A DNA stretch of 39,409 nt from Actinomycetes bacterium. GTDB taxonomy: Bacteria > Actinomycetota > Acidimicrobiia > Acidimicrobiales > RAAP-2. Made by a program: the position numbers and the translations under genes. Positions 7,739 through 18,200 of this stretch are shown here, piece by piece. The notes under the pieces were generated by a model. The model searched no databases and was not told where the DNA came from. It worked only from the letters and a program-made list of their open reading frames with translations. The stretch is from positions 1 to 39,409 of the forward strand of contig JAJYWG010000065.1 of the NCBI GenBank assembly GCA_021791615.1, read 5' to 3'. Within the stretch, counting starts at the first letter, position 1. Every line of letters begins with the position of its first letter.

Positions 7739-8896
7739 CTACCGGCTCGTCTTCGGATGGTGAGGGGTGGTGGTCGTGGTCGTCGTCGTGGTCGGGGCCG
7801 TCGCGTCGGGGGCGACCCGGATTGAATAGCTCTCAGAGGTGCCGGCGGTATTGGTCTGCCCCGGCGGAGGAGTGATCGCCACCGTAAGGGAGTACCGATG
7901 GCCGGGGAGAACCGGGAGCGCCGCCATGCTGATCGACTCGGATGTGCCTGGAGCGAGATCGACGCGTGCAGAGACCGTTCGGCCCGATGTGCTGCCACTC
8001 GGCGCCGCTGATGCAGTCACGGTGACGCCGGAGACCGCAACGTTGCCCTGATTGGCGACGACTGCTGTGACGTCGAGTGAATGGGTGGGCAGGATCGTCC
8101 CAGAGGAGCTCGCCGGTGTCGTCGGAGGAGCTCCTGTGCCCGAGGGGGCCGCCGGCAGCAGCGCCGACCCTGTCCTCGTGGTGACCTGCAGCAAGGTGAG
8201 ACGGATCACGGGCGCCAGTGCCGAAGAGGTGGTCAGCCCGGTCACCAAATTCTCAATCGATCCCGTGCCCCATTGGGCTGGTTCGTCCACCCAGACCGAC
8301 GCAGGCAATTTTGCCGCCCCTGGCGCCTTCCCGAGAGCGAGACGCATCGAGTCGTAGGAGCGATCCGCTGCACGAAGGTGGGCGCCCACGGCGACCAGAG
8401 CGCTCACCGCTTCGGCGGCAGACTGGGGGGCAGGAATGTGCCCTGCCACATATGAGGAGGAGGGTCCCGAGATCCCCAACAAGCCGTCGATCTCGTGGCG
8501 AATTGTCGCGATTGCCTTCGCCCGCGCCGTCATCACCTGGACGAAGGAGTGGACGATCTCCTCTGTCGGTCCCGGCGGCGCGATCTCCGACGCCGAGGCG
8601 GCCAGCTTCGACGTCGACAGTGCCAGTCCGTCGAGGGCGCTCTGAAGGTCGCTGCGTTGGATGCCGACCATTGATGCCAGGAGTCGGGTGAGCTGCTCCC
8701 CGTCGAGGTTGGACTCGTCGACGAGCACGGAGGCCTGGGCTGCGTAGGACTTGTCGACTGTGCCGCGAAACCCCTTGGATGCCGCCGGGACTTTTGCGGC
8801 TCCCCCAGCCAGCACGAGCGCGCACACCAAAACGAGCGCCCCAGCGATGACGAGGGGCAAAGCCGGTCGCCGCCGACGGCGGCCCAATGGGGACAT
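7739..8896 (-). CDS. Membrane-anchored hypothetical protein with Thr-rich tail
   Basis: 385 residues, family not recognised. An Arg-rich N-terminus (GRRRRRP) is followed by one hydrophobic span at about residues 14-34, consistent with a membrane anchor or uncleaved signal. Residues about 40-250 look helical and Ala-rich. Residues about 260-360 look beta-rich and resemble a CARDB-type extracellular domain (SLDVTAVVANQGNVAVSGV, a stretch ending in LPGHRYSLTVAI). The tail is a run of threonines then PHHPKTSR, which could be a wall-spanning linker. It lies 160 bases upstream of citrate synthase on the same strand. The function is unknown; an envelope location is inference. Confidence 0.7.
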   Translation of the reverse strand: MSPLGRRRRRPALPLVIAGALVLVCALVLAGGAAKVPAASKGFRGTVDKSYAAQASVLVDESNLDGEQLTRLLASMVGIQRSDLQSALDGLALSTSKLAASASEIAPPGPTEEIVHSFVQVMTARAKAIATIRHEIDGLLGISGPSSSYVAGHIPAPQSAAEAVSALVAVGAHLRAADRSYDSMRLALGKAPGAAKLPASVWVDEPAQWGTGSIENLVTGLTTSSALAPVIRLTLLQVTTRTGSALLPAAPSGTGAPPTTPASSSGTILPTHSLDVTAVVANQGNVAVSGVTVTASAAPSGSTSGRTVSARVDLAPGTSESISMAALPVLPGHRYSLTVAITPPPGQTNTAGTSESYSIRVAPDATAPTTTTTTTTTPHHPKTSR

Positions 8897-8943
8897 AGCG
8901 GCACGACGCTATCGCCCTCGCCCGAGGGCGTGACGACCGAGAT

Positions 8944-10179
<1,236 letters not shown>

Positions 10180-10351
10180 CTATCTCTGCCGGGGCTCGCC
10201 GTCTCCGACGCCGGACCACATCGACCATCGCCGACCGAACCGTGCCAGCCCTGCTGCATACGGAAACCGGATCTGCCGCGCGAAGCGCGAACGCCGGTGT
10301 CCGGCTCCATCGTGTCCTACGATCCTGAGAGCAACCTGAATCCTAGCCATG

Positions 10352-10370
10352 ACAGTCCTGTGACCACTGT
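10352..10370. promoter_or_regulatory. Dyad ACAGT-N9-ACTGT between sqdB and ctaG
   Basis: A perfect 5-bp inverted repeat with a 9-base spacer lies in the 259-base divergent gap between sqdB (-) and the ctaG operon (+). It is a plausible regulator site but could be chance. Confidence 0.25.
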
Positions 10371-10417
10371 GATGGTTTCGTAAGAATCGAGAATTCGGGC
10401 CGAAGGGTCTTCCTGAC

Positions 10418-11770
10418 GTGCTCGATTCACGCGCAGTCCGGTGGGCTGGGCCTTTCCTTGAAGGACGGGCGCGATGGCGCTGCGATCCTGCGACGGACGA
10501 AGATGGCACCGTGAACGGGATTGGGCTGTCGCCGGCCAAAGCGGGAGGAGGCGCATGCCTGCTCGCCAACCCGGGCGCCGCCGTCGAGACGTTCGGGAGA
10601 TCGGGGGCGTCGAGCACGCTGGGCCGAATCGTCCCGGCATCGGCACAAGCGGCTGCGCACACGCCCGGGTCGATGCCCGGGTCGATGGCCGGTCACATGG
10701 CACCGACCCCCGTCGACCTGCACTCGGCCTTCACGGCCTGGCAGGTGAACCCGTTCACCCTCGGTGTCCTCGTGCTGCTTGCCCTCGGCGCGTGGTGGTA
10801 CCTCAATTCGATCCGAGTGCTGGCAGCTCGCGGCCGGAAATGGCCCTGGCAGCGAACCGCGGCATGGGTCTTCGGCTTGGTGGCGATCGACATCGCGCTG
10901 CAATCTCCCTTGGCGACTTTCACGATGTCGGTGTTCACAGCCCACGTGATCCAGCACGAGCTCCTCATGGCCGTCGCGCCACCCCTGCTGGCCCTGGGTG
11001 CTCCGTCGACGCTGCTGCTCCAGACCTCTTCACGACGCACGAAGGTGAGATGGCTCCGTGTGCTCAGGTCGCAACCGTTCTCAGTCGTCACTCACCCCCT
11101 GACGGTGTGGTTCCTCTACTACGGACTGATGTTCGTGTTCTTCCTCACGGGGCTCATCGGGTTTGCCATGGAGCACATGGCGCTGATGGACGCGATCAAC
11201 ATCGTCTTTCTCATGGGTGGGACGTTGTTCTGGTGGCCGATCATCAACCGAGACCCCATCCTCCACTGGAAAATGGGGTACGGAGCAAAACTGATGAACC
11301 TTCTCCTCGGAGTCCCCTTCCTGTCCTTCCTGGGGATTGCCATCATGTCCGACAGCCGTCCGGTGGCACCGATGTACACCCTCTCCAGCACCCACAGCGG
11401 TGGGGCACTTCTCTGGATCCTCAGTGAGATGCTCACCGTCCCTGCTGCCGTCGTCGTCGCCCTCGACTGGCTCAAGGCGGAGGAGAAGGGCGCGAGCCGA
11501 GAGGACGCCAGGGAAGTGCCGGTGGAGCTCTCTTTGGGCTCTTCTTTGAGCTCTGCGGAACCTCATAGCAAAAAGGCGACAGCCGACCTCCCCCAAGCCG
11601 CGGTGCCAAGGTCCATGAGCGCGTGGGAAGCTCACTGGCTCGCACGCTCGGGTCACCTGCCCGCGAGCGTGAGCGCTCAGCGAGTGCCCGTTCCCCCGAC
11701 CGTGCCGCCCGGGGCGATCCGGGTCACAACCTTCCCGCAGCCGACAGGGGACCTGGGCGGAGCCAACTGA
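10418..11770 (+). CDS. ctaG: CtaG-type cytochrome c oxidase assembly protein (caa3 family)
   Basis: A polytopic membrane protein (seven or so hydrophobic spans) of the caa3_CtaG family, involved in assembling the copper centre of haem-copper oxidases. Family features are SPLATFTMSVFTAHVIQHELLM with conserved His, PPLLALGAP, TLFWWPIINRDP, and the MYTLSSTHSGGALLWILSEM region near the last spans. The N-terminus up to MPGSMAGHMAPTP (about residue 90) is not conserved-looking and the start is uncertain: GTG 10418, GTG 10511 and an internal ATG are all possible. A hydrophilic C-terminal tail of about 90 residues follows the last span. It is separated by one base from the next gene, so translational coupling is likely. 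Confidence 0.88.
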   Translation: MLDSRAVRWAGPFLEGRARWRCDPATDEDGTVNGIGLSPAKAGGGACLLANPGAAVETFGRSGASSTLGRIVPASAQAAAHTPGSMPGSMAGHMAPTPVDLHSAFTAWQVNPFTLGVLVLLALGAWWYLNSIRVLAARGRKWPWQRTAAWVFGLVAIDIALQSPLATFTMSVFTAHVIQHELLMAVAPPLLALGAPSTLLLQTSSRRTKVRWLRVLRSQPFSVVTHPLTVWFLYYGLMFVFFLTGLIGFAMEHMALMDAINIVFLMGGTLFWWPIINRDPILHWKMGYGAKLMNLLLGVPFLSFLGIAIMSDSRPVAPMYTLSSTHSGGALLWILSEMLTVPAAVVVALDWLKAEEKGASREDAREVPVELSLGSSLSSAEPHSKKATADLPQAAVPRSMSAWEAHWLARSGHLPASVSAQRVPVPPTVPPGAIRVTTFPQPTGDLGGAN

Positions 11771-11771
11771 G

Positions 11772-13784
11772 GTGGGCTCGGGCATCGCCGTGGGACACAT
11801 GGTGGCCATGACCGGGATGGGAGATGGGACCGGTGTCAGTCTCCGCAACCCGACCATCGTCTCGGCCTTCCACCACCAGCTCTGGATCGGCCTGGTCGTC
11901 GTCCTGGTGGTCGCGGCGTTCACTCCCCTTGCCGTCAACGTGGCCGCCCCGTACTGGACCCGTGCCCAGCGGTGGGTCCTCTCCGCGTCCCGGCGGCTTA
12001 CTGTGTCTTGGCGCCCCGCTGCGATCCAGGGCTCGACAACCGGAGACGACGAGGCCCTTGGCCGCCGAGTCCTCCGCATCGGCTTCGGGCTCATCTGGCT
12101 CGCTGATGGGCTCTTACAACTCCAGCCGGCAATGCCGATGGGATTGGCCGACCAGGTCACCGTGCCGTCGGCATTTGGAAGCCCTGCCTGGCTCCAGCAC
12201 CTGGTGAGGACGGGTGCTGGGATCTGGAACGACCACCCGGTCGAAGCGGCGGCAGCGGCAGCCTGGATCCAGATCGCCATCGGGATCTGGCTCCTGACGG
12301 CCCGCCGCGGACGAATCTCGAGGCTGGGCGGAGTCGTCGGCTTCGGCTGGGCCGCGGTGGTGTGGGTCTTCGGGGAGGCCATGGGGGGTGTCCTCGCACC
12401 AGGACTGAGCTGGGCTTTCGGAGCACCCGGCGCAGTGCTCTTCTATGCGGCGGCTGGTGTCCTCATCGCATTGCCGCCGCGGCTCTGGCGAGGCGATCGG
12501 TTGGGCCGGATGCTGCTCATGGTGATGGGCGCATTTTTGATGGGCATGGCGCTCCTCCAGGCGTGGCCTGGGAGAGGCTTCTGGCGGGGACGTGGAGGCG
12601 ACATCTCGCAGATGGTCTCGGCAATGGCGTCTGGGGCGCAGCCCAGGGCGCTCAGCTCGATGCTCCAGGCGTTCGCTGGTTTCGACCAGGCTCACGGTTT
12701 CGTTGTGAACCTCGTGCTGGTCTCCGCATTGGCAGTCGTCGGGATTGCGTTCGTGAGTGGTCGGCCTGGAGCCGTCCGACCAGCCCTCTGGGGATTCATC
12801 GTGCTCTGCCTGGCCGACTGGCTGCTGGTACAGGACCTTGGCGTGCTCGGCGGGCTCGGGACCGACCCCAACAGCGCACTGCCCCAGCTCCTCTTGGTGA
12901 TCTCCGGGTACGTCGCGATGGTCCTCCCCGCACTCCCGACACCTGCCGACGCTCCCCTGGCGTCGACATCACCTGGTGCGCGTGCCCTGGGGAAAACACC
13001 CAGCCCGGCGACCGTGCCGGCTCTGGCAATGACATCTCCGACAGCGCCCCCGACGACATCCGGAGTGCCGATCGGAACAAGCCGGCCGGCACTCCGGCCC
13101 CGGCAGCTGCCCAGAGTGCTCCTCGCCGGAGCCACCGTGTGCATGCTCGCCCTGGGCGTGGTCCCGATGACCACGGCTGCGCTGGCTTCGACCCCGGACT
13201 CCGTGCTCGCCGCGGCAGTCGACGGCACGCCTTCTGTGCTGTCAGGTCAAGCACCGTCCTTCTCGCTCGTCGATCAGGAGGGCCACGATGTCAGCCTTCA
13301 CGACCTCCGAGGCAAGGCGCTCCTGTTGACTTTTCTCGACCCCGTCTGCACTTCGACGTGCCCGCTGATCGCCCAGCAGCTCCGTGAGGCGAGCAACCTG
13401 CTCGGGCACGATGCCAGCAGGGTCGAGCTCGTCGCCATCGCCTCGAACCCGATCTTCCACTCAGTCGCCGACGTGGAGGCGTTCACCCGCCAAGAGCAAC
13501 TCGGCAACCTACCCAACTGGCTGTTCCTCACTGGGTCGCTGGGCACTCTGGAATCGGTCTGGAAGGCGTACGGCATCGAGGTCACGGTCACACCGGCGGG
13601 CGCCATGGTCTCCCATTCGGTGGTCGTCTACGTCGTTGGACCTCATGGCAACTTGCGCTGGGTCGATCCGGAGAATCCCACCGACCCGTTCGTAGCTGCG
13701 GCGGCCTCGAGCCCGACAGCTCAGGATCTCTCGTTCTCGGGGGTGCTCGCAGGCAACGTCCGCTCAGTGCTTTCCGAGCGGTGA
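11772..13784 (+). CDS. Polytopic membrane protein fused to a C-terminal SCO1/SenC copper-chaperone domain
   Basis: 670 residues. Residues about 35-390 contain eight or so hydrophobic spans; I do not firmly recognise this region (it vaguely resembles DoxX-like proteins). A Pro/Thr-rich linker leads to another span at about 450-475. Residues about 495-660 form a thioredoxin-like SCO domain, presumably outside the membrane: QAPSFSLVDQEGHDVSLHDLRGK, then DPVCTSTCPLI with Cys526 and Cys530 (CxxxC), and the third copper ligand His615 in VSHSVVVYVVGPHG. All three SCO ligands are kept. SCO proteins deliver copper to the CuA site of oxidase subunit II, which fits the ctaG gene one base upstream. It overlaps the next gene by four bases (GTGA). 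The fusion is unusual. Confidence 0.85.
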   Translation: MGSGIAVGHMVAMTGMGDGTGVSLRNPTIVSAFHHQLWIGLVVVLVVAAFTPLAVNVAAPYWTRAQRWVLSASRRLTVSWRPAAIQGSTTGDDEALGRRVLRIGFGLIWLADGLLQLQPAMPMGLADQVTVPSAFGSPAWLQHLVRTGAGIWNDHPVEAAAAAAWIQIAIGIWLLTARRGRISRLGGVVGFGWAAVVWVFGEAMGGVLAPGLSWAFGAPGAVLFYAAAGVLIALPPRLWRGDRLGRMLLMVMGAFLMGMALLQAWPGRGFWRGRGGDISQMVSAMASGAQPRALSSMLQAFAGFDQAHGFVVNLVLVSALAVVGIAFVSGRPGAVRPALWGFIVLCLADWLLVQDLGVLGGLGTDPNSALPQLLLVISGYVAMVLPALPTPADAPLASTSPGARALGKTPSPATVPALAMTSPTAPPTTSGVPIGTSRPALRPRQLPRVLLAGATVCMLALGVVPMTTAALASTPDSVLAAAVDGTPSVLSGQAPSFSLVDQEGHDVSLHDLRGKALLLTFLDPVCTSTCPLIAQQLREASNLLGHDASRVELVAIASNPIFHSVADVEAFTRQEQLGNLPNWLFLTGSLGTLESVWKAYGIEVTVTPAGAMVSHSVVVYVVGPHGNLRWVDPENPTDPFVAAAASSPTAQDLSFSGVLAGNVRSVLSER

Positions 13785-15097
13785 GCGAGTCCCGGGGTGC
13801 TCCGACCCGAGTCGGAGGCAACTTCCAGCGGCCACGACGGTCTCGGATGCTCGCAACTGCCACCCTCTTGCTTGTGAGCATTGTGCTGGCGGCGTGTGGT
13901 CCCAGCACGTCAAGCCTGCCAGGAAAGCCGAGAGACGCAATTCCGAGCGACGTGGCTCCACTGGCCAGCTCCTTCGCCACCTCCACCGCGTCCTGGGTCG
14001 ACCTGCCGATGGGCACCTCGGGCCTGAACCGCTTCTGGGAGCTGTTTTCGCGTTCCTCGGGAACCGGCACGTGGGCGCTGGTCACGCCCCCGGGAGTCGC
14101 CGACAATGGCGGGTTGGTCGTCGCGAGCACACCGGAGGTTCCCGGGGTGGTCGCCGGCTTCATCCCCAGCCAGTACCTCAGCAGCTCGCCTCTGGAGAGC
14201 AGCGCCGATGCCGGGCGGAACTGGGAGCACCCCGCGATGCTCGCGGGCGGGCTGGTCCCGGGCCCGAGCTCACTCAGCCTCATCACTGCAGGCAGTGTGC
14301 TCGGTGTCGCCACCGGCAGAGCCCCTGGAAGCAGCCTTGGGACCGTGAACGGAGTCGCCGCCTTGACGACTGCGCACGGCGGTCAGGTCGTCGCTGGACC
14401 ACTCACAGGCGCGACATGGCGTGGAATCTCAGACCTCGCCGACGTCAAAGCATCGGCCGCCGGCGAACGTTGCCGGCCGTCACGGCTCACCGGCATCTCC
14501 AGCACCCAGACAGGGACCTTGTTGCTGGCTGCAACATGTGCGCGCGCGGGTGTCATCGGCGTACTGCGCTTGTCGGGGAGCACGTGGCAACTGGCCAGCC
14601 CGGCAGTGCCAGCAACAGGAACCGGCCACCGTCTGGACGTGCTCCGGCTCGCTCGGGTACCAGGTGGTACGGCTGCCCTGGTGTCGTGGCAGACGTCCCG
14701 CTCACGAAAACTGATGGTCGCCTGGTCCGAGGCAGGTGGCTCCGGGTGGTCGCAGACCGCGCCGCTCGGCGTCCCGGCCGGATCCGTGGTCGACGCAATT
14801 GGACTGGGGCCCTCGGGGACATTCGAAGTCCTGCTCACCCGATCGGCGAACAAGCGCCGCAGTGACATTTCCCTGGAGGTTGCCACTGAGGCCACTGGCG
14901 CACTCAGGGGCACGTGGACTGATCTTCCGCCACCGCCACCTGGCTCTGTCGCAGTGGCCGGCACATCCCGGGGAGGTGCGCTCGCCTTCACCGCGAGCGG
15001 AACATCGGTGGAGGTCTTCGCGCTCCCCGACGGCGAATCCCGGTGGCGCCTGAGCACTCACATGCACGTCAAGTTGCCCTACACATCGTCAACGTGA
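13781..15097 (+). CDS. Predicted lipoprotein, propeller-like, third gene of the ctaG-SCO operon
   Basis: 438 residues. An Arg-rich start and hydrophobic stretch (LATATLLLVSIVLAAC) end in a lipobox with Cys39, so it should be lipid-anchored outside the membrane. A later ATG at 13847 would give a more usual signal-peptide length. The body is rich in Ser, Gly and Thr, with repeated beta-like segments including SADAGRNW, reminiscent of Asp-box propeller blades. No copper-binding Cys/His/Met cluster is seen. The four-base overlap with the SCO-fusion gene indicates co-expression and suggests a role in oxidase assembly or respiration; that is inference. Family not recognised. Confidence 0.75.
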   Translation: MSESRGAPTRVGGNFQRPRRSRMLATATLLLVSIVLAACGPSTSSLPGKPRDAIPSDVAPLASSFATSTASWVDLPMGTSGLNRFWELFSRSSGTGTWALVTPPGVADNGGLVVASTPEVPGVVAGFIPSQYLSSSPLESSADAGRNWEHPAMLAGGLVPGPSSLSLITAGSVLGVATGRAPGSSLGTVNGVAALTTAHGGQVVAGPLTGATWRGISDLADVKASAAGERCRPSRLTGISSTQTGTLLLAATCARAGVIGVLRLSGSTWQLASPAVPATGTGHRLDVLRLARVPGGTAALVSWQTSRSRKLMVAWSEAGGSGWSQTAPLGVPAGSVVDAIGLGPSGTFEVLLTRSANKRRSDISLEVATEATGALRGTWTDLPPPPPGSVAVAGTSRGGALAFTASGTSVEVFALPDGESRWRLSTHMHVKLPYTSST

Positions 15098-15187
15098 CGG
15101 AAGTCCACGCGCACCGCGCGTACACGCGCACCGCACGCACACGAGCTCCGGAAGTCCACGCGCACCGCACGCACACGCGCACTCTAC
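15098..15187 (+). repeat. GC-rich direct repeats in a convergent gap
   Basis: The 20-mer CGGAAGTCCACGCGCACCGC occurs at 15098 and again at 15149 (51-bp pitch), with further short CGCACACGCGCAC copies between and after. It lies immediately after the lipoprotein stop and before the end of addA, so it separates two convergent transcripts. It has no obvious stem-loop terminator with a T-run. Confidence 0.6.
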
Positions 15188-15221
15188 GTGAACGCGCTGG
15201 CAGCAAGAGGCACTGATGCAG

Positions 15222-18200
15222 TCAGCCGAGATCGGCCGTTACCTCGAAGCCGGCCACCGCCTCGCGAACCTGGGCCACGACCTTCGCGAGGTTGGCCACC
15301 TCGACACCGACAGCGCCGTCGGCACGGAGGAACAGCAGCGTGCACTTTGCAACGGGCCTACCCAGCGCCGACTCGATCGCTGCCGCGTACGCAGCCCCCT
15401 GGAAACGGTACGCGGCGGCATGATGTTCGATCTCGTCACTTCGGGCGTATTGATCGGTCTTGTAGTCCACGACGTGAAGTCCTGTTGGACCGTCGACCAG
15501 GAGATCGATGATGCCTTCGAGCACTCGGTCACCGAAGGGTACGCCCACGTACAGCTCCCGCCAGAACCGTCCGCAGGCAACGGCCTGTGCAACGACGTCG
15601 GAGTCGAGAGCAGCCCTGACGAGACGGGACACCTCGTTCGAGCGTTCGGGGACGCCTTCGGCGACTGCCTGCGCGCGGGCAAGCACTTCGAGCCCGTCTC
15701 CACTGCCGAGGTCGATCACTTGCAGGACCCCGTGCACCGCTCGCCCGAGGGCGGTCCCGGCCCGACCCCGTCGCCATGCCGGACGTTCCGTCTGGCCCCC
15801 TGTCGGACCTTCGTCCTCGAAACCCGCATCCGCACGGCCGCTGTCACCCGCACCTGCTCCGCCACCCGCGCCAGCAGCTCGAGTGATCAGCTTGGCCACC
15901 GAGGTGGCGGCAATCACCCGCGGCACGCGTCCGCGAGCCAGCAGCGCTTCCCGCTGCGCTTGCCAAGCCTCCCGGGACACGAGGTCAGCCTGCTCTTCGA
16001 GATCGTCGGTTCGTCGATCGCTGCCTTGCTCCCCCATCCCATTGGTGAGAGCCGGTGATCCCTTGGACTCGAGCGCTCCAGGAACGTCCCGGCGCCAGAG
16101 CTCTGGGAACTCTGCGGCCGCATCCTCGATCCACAGCGCAGGGCAGTCTGCATTTGGGCGTCGATGGAGGCTCACGATGAGGTGGTCCTTGGCCCTCGTG
16201 GCGGCGACGTAGAGCAGGCGACGGCGCTCCGCCGCTTCCATTTTGGATTCGACATCCTGAAGGTCTGCCCAGCCTGGCGAACTGACGACCGTGGGCACTC
16301 GGACCTCGGGCCCATCGGGTCCCCAGAGGATCTGGGCACGAGATGGAGCCCGTACTGCGACTCCAAGACCCGCCATCACCACGACCGGGAACTCCAGTCC
16401 TTTGGCCGCATGCACCGTCATGATCCGAACGGCATCGTCGTCGGTCTCGGGAAGGACGGCCTCGCTGGACCGAGCCCGATCACCGGCCTGCTGATCCACC
16501 CAGGTGAGGTACCGGCCCAGGTCGCCACCGAAGGCATCCGAGAACGTCCGGGCGTCGTCCATCGTGATCCGCAGGGAACGCCACAGCTCTCGTGGCCGCG
16601 CCTCCGCGAGCGCCAGCTCGAACATCCTGCATCGGACGACGACCTCTGTGACCAGCTGGCTCACGTCAAGCCATCGGTGGCACCGGTGAAGCTCGTCGAG
16701 CACCCGCATTCCGCGGGCAACCGCGTGGCCGTCGCCGAGTGCCGACGGCGTCGGCATCCGATAGTCCCAGCTGCCTCCGCTCATTCGATGCTCGAGAAGG
16801 TCGTCGTCGCCACAGGCGAACGAAGCGGCACGCAATGCGCTCACCACGGCGATCCCGTCGTTGGGATCATTCACCGCGCGCAAGATCGAGATCAGGTCCC
16901 GAACCAACTCCGACGTGTAGACGAGCGAGGAGGTCTCGAGCCGGAACCGAATGCCTGCCTCCTCGAAACAGGGAAGGAGATGGCGCAGCCCGGTTCGGGT
17001 CGGCACGAGGATCGCGATATCCGACCAGCGGGCGGCGCGATGGGCGTCGCTGACAAGCCACCCCTCGTCGACGACCCTGCGGACAGCCGCTGCGATCTCA
17101 TGCCCTTCTCGCCTGCGGATCGCGTCTGCACTCTCCGAGCCTTCGCCTGCACCTCCGATCACTACGACGGGTGGAGCGATCTCGATGTCGGGCTGCGCGG
17201 CGCAGAACCGCTCGAGTGGCCGGTAGGAAGGCTGGACAGGAGGATCGCCGTCACCGATCAGCTTGCCACATACCGCGTTCACCCAGTCGATGATGCCGGG
17301 GGCCGAGCGATGGTTTCTCGTGAGCTGCAAGGGACAGTCCGTATAGCGCTGCTGGAGGTCCGTGTACAGGGCAATGTCGGCCCGGCGGAAGCGGTAGATG
17401 GCCTGTTTGGGATCACCGACGAAGAACAGGCGCCCGGGGTGCACCCTGAGCCCACGCCACTCGGCACCGCCGCCCGCTGTGCCCTGACCGCTCACCGCAG
17501 AGCCGTCCGGCGCAGTGCTGCCCGGCTCGCCCACGCTTCCTTGCGCACCCTGTGGTCCAATAGCGCACGAAGCGATCCGAACCGCCAGCTCCGCCTGGAT
17601 GGGGTCGGTATCCTGGAATTCGTCGATCAACAGGTAGCGGTAGCGCTTCGCGACCTCCGCCACGACATCTGGGCGGCGTCTCAAGAGGTCACGCGCCTGC
17701 ACCAAGAGATCGTGATAGGCGAGCCGCCCGTTGCGACGCCGGTCTGTCGCGGCGGCCAGCGTCCAGTCGCCGATCACCGCCAGCAGGGAGCCCAGCGACT
17801 GGAGGGCCACTCTGTCGACCAGAGATTTGCAGGCCTGCGCTGCCGACTGGAGCAGCGAGCGTACTTCATCGATCGCGCCGCCCCAGTTCCCCCTCTGTCC
17901 GACCCTGCTCACGGACCCCGATGGCATCGCGTTCAGCAGCTTCACGGTCTCGATCTCGGAGCTGGATTCCTCCAGGTCATGCGCCCATTCCTGGAACTGC
18001 TCCAGGCGACCCAAGAGCCCATCACCGGCGAACGTGCAATGGCCGGCGAGGGCCCACGCTTGTGCGATCGACGTGAGGATGCCCGAAACGTCGACGGTGT
18101 CGACATGGCCTGGCGGCCAGGGAAAGTCCGACACGAGGTCCCAGTTGTCGTTGCAGCGCATCGCCAGCTCGCGCAGGTGGTCCAGCCTGACACCGCGCAG

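Noticed and set aside
7579..7998. N-terminal extension of citrate synthase
   Set aside because: Low-complexity Arg/Pro sequence without conservation; AGGAGG before GTG 7578 sets the start.
15098..15187. Possible CRISPR or origin iterons
   Set aside because: Only two clear 20-bp copies, no constant spacer, no cas or replication gene near.
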